Of a stretch of 15,310 nucleotides of DNA, positions 1 through 6,171 are shown piece after piece. Positions within the stretch are counted from its first letter, which is position 1. Every line of letters begins with the position of its first letter. The position numbers and the translations under genes are program-made. Under the pieces are notes generated by a model. That model was given only the letters and a program-made list of their open reading frames with translations. It ran no database searches and had not been told where the DNA came from. This stretch comes from F1-60-MAGs149 sp032119475 (GTDB taxonomy: Bacteria; Actinomycetota; Thermoleophilia; Gaiellales; F1-60-MAGs149). The stretch lies in the NCBI GenBank assembly GCA_032119475.1, contig JAUMCA010000010.1:1-15310 (forward strand). Reading direction: 5' to 3'.

Positions 1-224
1 GCTTCCCGCTCGGCGCACCGAGCGACGACGAGATCATGCGGCTCGAGGCACTGCCGTGGACGCGGGTCGACGACCTCTTCGCCGCGACCGTCCAGTGCGT
101 CGAGGAGGCGGTGCTGAACGCCCTCGTCGCCAACGAGGAGATGCACGGCCGTCGTGGACGGCGGGTGCCGGCCCTGCCGCGCGAGCGGGTCGTCGAGCTG
201 CTGCGCTCCGCCGGCCGGCTCTGA
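1..224 (+). CDS. DmpA/P1-family (S58) aminopeptidase, C-terminal fragment
   Basis: The start lies before the window; the reading frame is open from base 3 and ends at TGA 222-224, giving about 73 visible residues. The segment with ATVQCVEEAVLNALVANEEM followed by a G-R-x-G-R-x-V-P-A-LP ending matches the conserved C-terminus of L-aminopeptidase/D-esterase (DmpA, MEROPS S58) proteins, where a Thr-Glu-Glu-Ala-hxNAL helix precedes a short basic loop and a final LP. In this family the precursor cleaves itself into alpha and beta chains, and the N-terminal serine of the beta chain is the nucleophile; that region is not visible here. Family members release N-terminal residues from peptides, amides or beta-peptides; the substrate cannot be told from this piece. 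The next gene lies 65 bp downstream on the same strand and has its own promoter candidate. The family call is fairly secure, the substrate unknown. Confidence 0.75.
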   Translation, partial: FPLGAPSDDEIMRLEALPWTRVDDLFAATVQCVEEAVLNALVANEEMHGRRGRRVPALPRERVVELLRSAGRL

Positions 225-259
225 CGCGGGCCGCCTGAGCGCTCGGGAAGCGGACGCAC

Positions 260-265
260 TACGCT
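260..265 (+). promoter_or_regulatory. -10-like box TACGCT before the DUF4239 gene
   Basis: TACGCT fits the TANNNT form of a sigma-70-type -10 element. A start 6-7 nt downstream would put the mRNA 5' end at about 272-273, giving a leader of about 17 nt before the TTG start at 290. A GTG at 273 opens a six-codon frame whose TGA overlaps that TTG. No convincing -35 element is visible. Confidence 0.35.
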
Positions 266-278
266 CCCGGCTGTGCTC

Positions 279-283
279 AGGGG
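279..283 (+). promoter_or_regulatory. Shine-Dalgarno AGGGG deciding a TTG start
   Basis: AGGGG ends 6 nt before the TTG at 290-292. No ATG or GTG in this frame lies close upstream, and the first membrane helix begins within a few residues of the TTG, so this site supports TTG as the start of the DUF4239 protein. Confidence 0.5.
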
Positions 284-289
284 CGCCCG

Positions 290-1117
290 TTGACCTTCGC
301 CGAGGTACTGCTCATCGAGTTCGGCGTGCTCGTCGCCGGTACCGCCGTGGGCTGGCTGGCCCACGTGAGGCTCTTCCGCGGTGATGACGCCGGTCAGCAG
401 GCCGACCGCCTCAGCGAATCGCTGGCCTTCATCGGCGGGGCGCTCGGGATCATCCTCGGCCTGCTGCTGGTCTTCGCCGTCGACCACTACGACAGCGCGC
501 AGCAGAGCGTCCGGGACGAGGCGGGGGCGGCGGTCGTGGTCTTCAACGCCGCCGATACGTTCGCCACGCCGGAGCGAGACAACGCCCGCCGCGAGATCGT
601 CTGCTACCTGCGCTCCGTCGTCGCCGACGACTGGGAGGCGCTGCGGACGGGCGACCTGACGGGCTCGAACGAGACGCACGAGTGGGCCCACCGCGTGCAG
701 GTGGCGGTCGTCGGTTTCACGCAGTCCACCCCGGCGCAGGCGACCACGCACCCGCTCGCCATCGAGCACCAGCTGCTGATGGATCAGGCGCGCCAGACGC
801 GCCTGCAGCTCGGCAAGCCGGAGATACCGCCGCTGATCTGGGTCGTCATCTTCGTCGCGTCGTTCGCCTTCGTCGCGCTGCTCGCGTTCCACCTGTCGGT
901 GCGATGGCCCGCCCGGCTGATGGCCGTCGTCGCCACCGGCCTCGTCATGATGGTCTCGATCGTCACGCTCTACGAGCTGGACCGCCCCTACGAGGGCTGG
1001 TCGGGGTCCTCGCTGCAGCCCGTGGGGGTGGAGACGACGCTCCGGCAGCTGCAGGATGCCTTCCCGGGCGGAGACTGGTCCCCGTGCCCGGCGGACATCT
1101 ACCCGGACGGTGACTGA
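290..1117 (+). CDS. DUF4239 (bestrophin-like) membrane protein
   Basis: A 275-residue membrane protein starting at TTG. Helices are visible at about residues 5-25, 45-65, 182-203 and 209-228, with a soluble stretch of about 115 residues between helices 2 and 3. The second helix, FIGGALGIILGLLLVFAVDH followed by Y-D-x-A-x-x-S-V-x-x-E-A, is the conserved start of the DUF4239 family, in which the segment after helix 2 forms a helical domain and helices 3-4 close the protein. The family is called bestrophin-like because of remote similarity to anion channels; no function has been shown that I can state. The C-terminal tail after helix 4 (about 45 residues, rich in W, P and G) is predicted outside the membrane. 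The stop lies 1 bp from the stop of the convergent aminotransferase gene. The family call is good, the function unknown. Confidence 0.8.
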   Translation: MTFAEVLLIEFGVLVAGTAVGWLAHVRLFRGDDAGQQADRLSESLAFIGGALGIILGLLLVFAVDHYDSAQQSVRDEAGAAVVVFNAADTFATPERDNARREIVCYLRSVVADDWEALRTGDLTGSNETHEWAHRVQVAVVGFTQSTPAQATTHPLAIEHQLLMDQARQTRLQLGKPEIPPLIWVVIFVASFAFVALLAFHLSVRWPARLMAVVATGLVMMVSIVTLYELDRPYEGWSGSSLQPVGVETTLRQLQDAFPGGDWSPCPADIYPDGD

Positions 1118-1118
1118 G

Positions 1119-2291
1119 TCAGAGCGCGTCGGCGAAGCGGCGGATGCGCCGGGCCGCCTCGACGAGCAGGTCGTCGTCCATGCCGAGCGAGATGCGCACG
1201 TGCCCCGCGCCGGAGGGGCCGAACGTGTGGGTGGGCAGCACGGCGACCCGCTCGGCGTCGAGCAGCCGCAGCGCGAAGTCCTCGGCCTCGAGGCCGGTCG
1301 GCCGGATGTCGATCATCACGAACATCCCGGCCTCCGGCCGACGCGGGACGATGGTCGCGGCGCCCTCGAGCTCCGCCATCGTCAGGTCGAGGCGCCGCAG
1401 GTACTTCTCCCGCTCGGTCCGTGGGAACGCGCCGCCGTCCTGCAGCGCGACGGCGCCGGCGTCCTGGATGAATTGGACGCAGCCGAAGAGCATCGCCTCC
1501 AGCAGTACCCCGGCGCGCGCCGCGAGGTCCGGCGGCGCGACCGACCAGCCGTGGCGGAAGCCGGTCATCGCGTACGACTTCGAGAGCGTGCCCAGCGAGA
1601 TGACGCGGTCGGCCACGCCGTCCAGCGCGAGGATGCTCGTGTACGGGCCGGCGAAGTTGAACTCGCCGTAGACCTCGTCCGCGAGCAGCCAGAGGTCGTG
1701 CTCGACGCAGACGTCGGCGATCGCCTGCAGCTCGTCGCGGGTCAGCATCGCGCCCGTCGGGTTGTGCGGGCTCGTCAGGACGATCGCCCGCGTCTGCGGC
1801 CGGATGGCATCGCGGAGGTCGCCGATGCGGGGATGGAAGGCGTCCTCCGGCCGCAGGGGGATGTGGTCGACGTCGACGCCGCTCGCGCGCAGCACCTGGG
1901 TGTACGGGGCGTAGAAGGGCTCCGGCAGGATCAGCGCGTCACCCGGCCCGACGATGGTCATCAGCATCCCGAACATCGCGGTCTGCGCGCCGGGGAAGAA
2001 GTTGACCATCTCCGGCGGGATCGCGCGGCCCGCCTGGCGCGATGCGTAGCCGCAGATCGCCTCGATGACCGCGTCCTCGCCGCGGGCCGCCGCGTAGCGG
2101 GTGCGGCCGCGGGCGATCGACGCCTCGACCTCGCGGACGACCGCGGCGGGGGGCGGGGCATCCGGCTCGCCGATCGACAGGATGATGATGTCCTCGCCCG
2201 CCTCCTTCCGCGCCGAGGCGATCTGGTGGACCTTCCAGGCCGGGTCGGGCTCGTCGGAGAGGCGCAGCGAGAGGGGGGAGTAGGCGGGCAC
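1119..2291 (-). CDS. Class I/II pyridoxal-phosphate aminotransferase
   Basis: A 390-residue fold-type I PLP enzyme, the usual length. It starts at GTG 2291, ten residues before the conserved N-terminal region. Diagnostic residues: LSIGEPD (38-44), Y66, S174-P-H-N177-P-T-G180, D205-E-V-Y208 and the Schiff-base lysine K238 in SLGTLSKSYAMTGFRHGW, with R246 for the cofactor phosphate; the late HVRISLG motif supplies the substrate-carboxylate arginine. These are the marks of aspartate/aromatic/alanine-type aminotransferases (subgroup I-gamma), which move an amino group from an amino acid to 2-oxoglutarate or another keto acid. The exact substrate cannot be assigned; the neighbours (DUF4239 gene, convergent; sulfate operon, divergent) give no clue. 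No Shine-Dalgarno sequence is visible before the GTG, while a TATCGT box sits 6 nt upstream, suggesting a leaderless mRNA. The protein is cytoplasmic. Confidence 0.9.
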   Translation of the reverse strand: MPAYSPLSLRLSDEPDPAWKVHQIASARKEAGEDIIILSIGEPDAPPPAAVVREVEASIARGRTRYAAARGEDAVIEAICGYASRQAGRAIPPEMVNFFPGAQTAMFGMLMTIVGPGDALILPEPFYAPYTQVLRASGVDVDHIPLRPEDAFHPRIGDLRDAIRPQTRAIVLTSPHNPTGAMLTRDELQAIADVCVEHDLWLLADEVYGEFNFAGPYTSILALDGVADRVISLGTLSKSYAMTGFRHGWSVAPPDLAARAGVLLEAMLFGCVQFIQDAGAVALQDGGAFPRTEREKYLRRLDLTMAELEGAATIVPRRPEAGMFVMIDIRPTGLEAEDFALRLLDAERVAVLPTHTFGPSGAGHVRISLGMDDDLLVEAARRIRRFADAL

Positions 2292-2297
2292 CGGGCC

Positions 2298-2303
2298 ACG
2301 ATA
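2298..2303 (-). promoter_or_regulatory. Leaderless-type -10 box (TATCGT) of the aminotransferase gene
   Basis: On the minus strand TATCGT is followed by 6 nt (GGCCCG) and then the GTG start, so transcription would begin at or next to the start codon. No Shine-Dalgarno sequence or clear -35 element is present upstream. Confidence 0.5.
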
Positions 2304-2360
2304 CCCGGGCCGGCGCCCGCCCCGCCGCGGCGCACGGTCGCGAATAGGTCAGGGGGGCTG

Positions 2361-2414
2361 ACGATAAGTCCTTATTATTAGCAGGACTTCTGTCAGACAT
2401 AAGGTATTGTTGTG
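2361..2414 (+). promoter_or_regulatory. AT-rich operator/promoter region of the cys operon
   Basis: The 142-bp gap between the divergent aminotransferase and cysH genes holds the most AT-rich stretch of the window. It contains three overlapping inverted repeats: ATAAG-tc-CTTAT (2364-2375), AAGTCCT-N10-AGGACTT (2366-2372 with 2383-2389) and CCTTAT...ATAAGG (2370-2375 with 2399-2404). Two candidate -10 boxes, TAAGGT (2400-2405) and TATTGT (2405-2410), would give starts near 2412-2417, so the symmetric elements would cover about -25 to -50, a usual place for a transcription factor. Sulfate-assimilation operons are commonly sulfur-regulated, and I infer an operator here; the regulator family is not identifiable. 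RNA folding of the 7-bp stem is possible only if transcription starts further upstream. Confidence 0.5.
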
Positions 2415-2420
2415 GACACC

Positions 2421-2426
2421 AGCAGG
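2421..2426 (+). promoter_or_regulatory. Shine-Dalgarno AGCAGG setting the cysH start
   Basis: AGCAGG ends 7 nt before ATG 2434. TTG codons at 2407 and 2410 lie in the same frame upstream, but they fall inside the -10 region and lack a ribosome-binding site, so ATG 2434 is chosen. Confidence 0.55.
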
Positions 2427-2433
2427 TATCCCC

Positions 2434-3120
2434 ATGCCCGAATCGCCCCTTCCCTTCACCCCTGATGACGCTGAGGCCCTCGACGCGGCGACGCTGATCG
2501 CCGCGGCACTCGAGGCGCATCACCCGTCGATCGCCCTCGCCTGCTCGTTCCAGCAGGAGGAGGCCGTGCTGCTGGAGCTCGTCTTCGCCGCGCGCCCCGA
2601 CGCCCGCGTCTTCGCGTTGGACACCGACCTCCTGTTCCCGGAGACGTACGACACCTGGCGCGCGGTCGAGCAGCGCTACGGCACCACGATCGAGGTCTTC
2701 CGCGGTCCGTCGCTCGCCGAGCAGGCCGCCACCCACGGCGACCGGCTGTGGGAGCGGGACCCCAACGCGTGCTGCGGGCTGCGCAAGGTCGAGCCGCTCG
2801 GGCGGGCGCTCGGCGGCCTCGACGCGTGGATCACCGGGCTGCGCCGCGACCAGGCCCCGACGCGCGCCGGCACGCGCAAGGTCGAGTACGACGACGGCCG
2901 CGGCATCTGGAAGTTCAGCCCGCTTGCCGACTGGACGCTCGACGACGTCTGGGCGTTCATCGACGAGCGCGGCCTGCCCGTCAACCCGCTCCACGGGCAG
3001 GGCTACGCGTCGATCGGCTGCACGCACTGCACCAAGCCGGGCGCGGGTCGCGAGGGCCGCTGGGCGGGCTCGCAGAAGACGGAGTGCGGGCTGCATCCCG
3101 CCGGAGGGCCGCTCGCGTGA
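2434..3120 (+). CDS. cysH: Adenylyl-sulfate (APS) reductase, thioredoxin-dependent, 4Fe-4S type
   Basis: A 228-residue CysH-family protein that reduces activated sulfate to sulfite with electrons from thioredoxin, in the cytoplasm. The N-terminal half has the nucleotide-binding core (ACSFQQEEAVLLEL, 36-49; LDTDLLFPETY, 62-72). The cluster-binding motif is complete: C113-C114 and C196-T-H-C199. The C-terminal KTECGLH places the catalytic cysteine at C218, followed by a short tail. In this family the CC...CxxC pattern marks enzymes that carry a 4Fe-4S cluster and normally use APS, whereas PAPS reductases such as the E. coli enzyme lack it. This fits the operon, which has CysDN but no APS kinase. 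The stop TGA overlaps the GTG start of the next gene (GTGA), so translation is probably coupled. It is the first gene of the cys operon, behind an AT-rich inverted-repeat region. Confidence 0.93.
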   Translation: MPESPLPFTPDDAEALDAATLIAAALEAHHPSIALACSFQQEEAVLLELVFAARPDARVFALDTDLLFPETYDTWRAVEQRYGTTIEVFRGPSLAEQAATHGDRLWERDPNACCGLRKVEPLGRALGGLDAWITGLRRDQAPTRAGTRKVEYDDGRGIWKFSPLADWTLDDVWAFIDERGLPVNPLHGQGYASIGCTHCTKPGAGREGRWAGSQKTECGLHPAGGPLA

Positions 3121-3998
3121 GCCACGAGATGCTGATGATCCTGTTCGGGCTCGGCGTCGGCCTCCTGGTCGGGATGACCGGCGTCGGCGGCGGGTCGATC
3201 ATGACCCCGCTCCTCGTGGTGGTCGCCGGCGTGCCGCCGATCGGGGCGATCGGCACCGACCTCTTCTACGCCGCCGTCACCAAGACGGTCGGCGGCGTCA
3301 GCCACTTCCACAAGAGCACCGTCGACCTGCGGCTGTCGCTGCAGCTCGCCGTCGGCAGCGTGCCGGCCGCGCTCGGTGCGGTCTGGCTGCTCCACTGGGT
3401 CGACGCGAACGTCGGCATCAAGATCGACACGCCGCTGATCATCTGCGTCGCCGTCGCGATCGCGATCTGCGGCATCGCGATGCTGTGGCAGACGCTCTTC
3501 GCCCCGCGCACGCGCCCCGAGAAGGCGCCGAAGCGCCAGTTCGTCGCAGCGATCGTGTCCGGCCTCATCGTCGGGTTCGTCCTCGGCCTCACGTCCGCCG
3601 GCTCCGGCGCCGTGCTGGCGCTGCTCCTGATCGCCATCTTCCAGCTCGCACCGCACCGCGTGGTCGGCACCGACATCTTCCACGCGGCGCTGCTCCTATG
3701 GGCCGCGGCGATCGGGAACATGGTGGTCGGCAACGTCGACTACTACCTCGCCGGCCTGCTCCTGCTCGGCTCGATCCCCGGCGTGCTGCTCGGGGCGCGC
3801 CTGTCGGTCCGGCTGCCCGCCCTCGCCGTCCGCTGCGCCCTCGCCGGCGTCCTGCTCGCCGCCGCCGGCTCGCTGGCCGTGAAGGCCGGGCTGCCGCTGC
3901 CGCCCGCCGCCCTCGTCGTCTGGTTCGCGATCGTCGCCGCCGGCGTCGCGTTGATGTACCGCCGTGTCCGCCTCACCCATCCGGAGCTGCCCGCATGA
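3117..3998 (+). CDS. TauE/SafE-family permease of the cys operon
   Basis: A 293-residue polytopic membrane protein, about eight helices, of the TauE/SafE (formerly DUF81) family. It shows the two family half-repeats: G19-MTGVGGGSIMTPLL near the N-terminus and the matching GLTSAGSGAVLALLL at about 157-171, followed by GTD(L/I)F(Y/H)AA motifs in both halves (GTDLFYAA, GTDIFHAA). The start is taken at GTG 3117, which overlaps the cysH stop and has GGAGGG 8 nt upstream; ATG 3129 is an alternative. Family members move sulfur oxyanions or organosulfonates: TauE and SafE are sulfite or sulfoacetate exporters, while a related protein in the Corynebacterium glutamicum cys cluster has been proposed as a sulfate importer. 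Lying between cysH and cysD, with overlaps on both sides, it most probably supplies sulfate, or relieves sulfite excess. Direction is not decidable from sequence. Confidence 0.88.
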   Translation: MSHEMLMILFGLGVGLLVGMTGVGGGSIMTPLLVVVAGVPPIGAIGTDLFYAAVTKTVGGVSHFHKSTVDLRLSLQLAVGSVPAALGAVWLLHWVDANVGIKIDTPLIICVAVAIAICGIAMLWQTLFAPRTRPEKAPKRQFVAAIVSGLIVGFVLGLTSAGSGAVLALLLIAIFQLAPHRVVGTDIFHAALLLWAAAIGNMVVGNVDYYLAGLLLLGSIPGVLLGARLSVRLPALAVRCALAGVLLAAAGSLAVKAGLPLPPAALVVWFAIVAAGVALMYRRVRLTHPELPA

Positions 3999-4906
3999 CC
4001 GTCCTCACCGAGCTGTCCACCCTCGACGTGCTCGAGGCGGAGGCGATCCACGTGATCCGCGAGTGTGCCGCCGAGTGCGAGCGCCCGGCGCTGCTGTTCA
4101 GCGGCGGGAAGGACTCGATCGTCCTCACCCACCTCGCCGTCAAGGCGTTCGCGCCCGCCGGCCTGCCGTTCCCGCTGATGCACGTCGATACGGGCCACAA
4201 CTTCGACGAGGTGATCGACTACCGCGACCGCATGGTGGCCGACCTCGACGAGCGCCTGATCGTCGCCAGCGTCCAGGACTCCATCGACCGCGGCCGCGTG
4301 GAGGACGAGACCGGCCCGCGCGCCAGCCGCAACCGCCTCCAGACGACGACGCTGCTCGACGCCATCGCCGAGCACCGCTTCACCGCCTGCTTCGGCGGCG
4401 CGCGCCGCGACGAGGAGCGCAGCCGCGCCAAGGAGCGCTTCTTCAGCCACCGCGACGCCTTCGGCCAGTGGGATCCGCGCAACCAGCGCCCCGAGCCGTG
4501 GTCGCTGTACAACACCCGCCTGCGCGCCGGCGAGCACGTCCGCGTGTTCCCGATCTCGAACTGGACCGAGCTCGACGTGTGGGCGTACATCGAGCGCGAG
4601 GGTCTCGCGCTCCCGTCGATCTACTTCGCGCACGAGCGCGAGGTGTTCGAGCGCGACGGCATGCTGCTCGCGGCGCATCCCGCCGTGGAGCGCTACCCGC
4701 ACGAGGAGACGTTCGTCGAGACGGTGCGCTTCCGCACCGTCGGCGACGCCACGTGCACCGGGGCCATCCGCTCGACGGCCGCCACCGTCGCCGAGGTGCT
4801 CGCCGAGACGCGCGCCTCCGACGTCTCCGAGCGGGGCGCCTCCCGCGCCGATGATCGGACCTCCGAGGCCGCCATGGAGGACCGCAAGAGGAACGGGTAC
4901 TTCTGA
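3995..4906 (+). CDS. cysD: Sulfate adenylyltransferase subunit 2 (ATP sulfurylase small subunit)
   Basis: A 303-residue CysD, the normal length. It is the catalytic subunit that joins ATP and sulfate into APS and pyrophosphate, with the reaction driven by GTP hydrolysis in CysN. Visible marks: PP-loop S36-G-G-K-D-S41, the HVDTGHNF segment, GGARRDEERSRAKERFFSHR, PISNWTELDVWAYI, the TCTGAIRSTA segment near residue 250, and the closing motif M-E-x-x-K-R-x-G-Y-F, all typical of CysD. ATG 3995 overlaps the permease stop (ATGA) and has GGAG 8 nt upstream; the stop overlaps the cysN start by one base (TGATG). It is thus the third gene of a tightly coupled operon. No lesion is seen. Confidence 0.96.
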   Translation: MTVLTELSTLDVLEAEAIHVIRECAAECERPALLFSGGKDSIVLTHLAVKAFAPAGLPFPLMHVDTGHNFDEVIDYRDRMVADLDERLIVASVQDSIDRGRVEDETGPRASRNRLQTTTLLDAIAEHRFTACFGGARRDEERSRAKERFFSHRDAFGQWDPRNQRPEPWSLYNTRLRAGEHVRVFPISNWTELDVWAYIEREGLALPSIYFAHEREVFERDGMLLAAHPAVERYPHEETFVETVRFRTVGDATCTGAIRSTAATVAEVLAETRASDVSERGASRADDRTSEAAMEDRKRNGYF

Positions 4907-6168
4907 TGACCCTCGAGACCCCCATGCTGCGCGTCGTCGCCGTCGGCTCCGTCGACGACGGGAAGAGCACGCTGATCGGCCGCCTGCTCCACGACACCGG
5001 CCACCTCACGCGCGACCAGATCGAGGCCGTCGAGGAGGCCAGCCGCCGCCGCGGACGCAAGGGCATCGACCTCGCGCTGCTGACCGACGGCCTGCGCGCG
5101 GAGCGGGAGCAGGGCATCACGATCGACGTGGCCTACCGGTCGTTCGACGCGAACGGCCGCCGCATCCTGCTCGGGGACGCGCCGGGCCATGTCCAGTACA
5201 CCCGCAACATGGTCACCGCGGCCGCCGGGGCCGACGTCGCGATCCTCCTGGTCGACGCCGCGAACGGCATCCTGCCGCAGACCCGCCGCCACCTCGCGCT
5301 GTGCGCGATGCTCGGCGTGCGCGACGTCATCGCGTGCGTCAACAAGATCGACCTCGTCGACTACGACGAGGCGCGCTTCAACGAGATCGCCGACGGGCTG
5401 CGCCAGGCGGCCGACGCGGTCGACGGACCCCGCATCACCGCGATCCCGCTGTCCGCGCTGCTCGGCGTGAACCTCGTCGAGCGCTCGCCGGAGCAGACGC
5501 CGTGGTACGACGGGCCGTCGGTGCTGGAGGTCCTCCACGACATCGATCCGCCCGTGGCCGAGGACGCGTTCCGCATGCCGGTGCAGTGGGTGATCCGCCA
5601 CGACGACGGCGACGTCGACGTCCGCGGCCTCGCGGGCCGGATCGAGAGCGGCGCCGTCGCGGTCGGCGACGAGATCGTCGCGCTCCCGTCCGGGGCGACG
5701 TCGCGGATCGCGCGTCTTGAGGTCGCCGGCCAGGAACGCGATGTGGCGACCGCCCCGCTCAGCGTGACGCTGCACCTCGAGGACGACCTCGACGTGGCGC
5801 GGGGCGACGTGATCGCCGCCGTCGAGGGCGCGCCGCAGGCCGCCTCGCGCTGCACGGCGACGATCGCCTGGCTCGACGAGAAGCCGCTGACCATGCCCGG
5901 TCGGTTCGACGCGAAGCAGGGCACGCGCACCGTCCCCGTCATGGTCGAGGCGCTCCGCGAGCGGCTCGAGCTCGACACCATGGAGCGCGTGCCGGCGGAG
6001 ACCCTGGAGGCGAACGACATCGGCGTCGTGGACCTGCTCGCGGCCTCGCCGCTGGTGCTCGAGCCCTACGCGGAGAACCGCGCGCTGGGCAGCCTGATCC
6101 TGATCGACCCGGCGACGAACCGCACGGTCGCCGCCGTCATGGTCAGCGGCGTGCTCGCCGAGGCGTAG
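4906..6168 (+). CDS. cysN: Sulfate adenylyltransferase subunit 1 (GTPase)
   Basis: A 420-residue translation-factor-type GTPase that couples GTP hydrolysis to APS formation by CysD. GTP motifs: G1 GSVDDGKST (14-22), G2 GITIDVAYR (70-78), G3 D91-A-P-G-H95, G4 N146-K-I-D149, then an SAL G5 motif; D91-A replaces the more usual DT of G3, a common variant. Two beta-barrel domains follow (from about 225). There is no C-terminal APS-kinase (CysC) domain, unlike the CysNC fusions of many actinobacteria; the protein ends right after the second barrel. With the iron-sulfur CysH this points to direct APS reduction without PAPS. Start ATG 4906 shares a base with the cysD stop; ATG 4924 is possible. The stop is 3 bp from the stop of the convergent typA. 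Confidence 0.95.
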   Translation: MTLETPMLRVVAVGSVDDGKSTLIGRLLHDTGHLTRDQIEAVEEASRRRGRKGIDLALLTDGLRAEREQGITIDVAYRSFDANGRRILLGDAPGHVQYTRNMVTAAAGADVAILLVDAANGILPQTRRHLALCAMLGVRDVIACVNKIDLVDYDEARFNEIADGLRQAADAVDGPRITAIPLSALLGVNLVERSPEQTPWYDGPSVLEVLHDIDPPVAEDAFRMPVQWVIRHDDGDVDVRGLAGRIESGAVAVGDEIVALPSGATSRIARLEVAGQERDVATAPLSVTLHLEDDLDVARGDVIAAVEGAPQAASRCTATIAWLDEKPLTMPGRFDAKQGTRTVPVMVEALRERLELDTMERVPAETLEANDIGVVDLLAASPLVLEPYAENRALGSLILIDPATNRTVAAVMVSGVLAEA

Positions 6169-6171
6169 GGC

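Noticed and set aside
234..247. CCTGAGC/GCTCGGG symmetry after the peptidase gene as a terminator
   Set aside because: The arms abut with no loop and no T run follows, so it is not a usable intrinsic terminator.
1056..2381. 441-codon open frame on the plus strand
   Set aside because: Antisense shadow of the aminotransferase gene; Arg/Asp/Glu/Val-rich low-complexity translation with no domain.
2361..2433. Riboswitch (SAM or similar) before cysH
   Set aside because: The leader from the candidate -10 boxes to the start is only about 17-22 nt and no known aptamer core is recognisable; DNA operators explain the repeats better.
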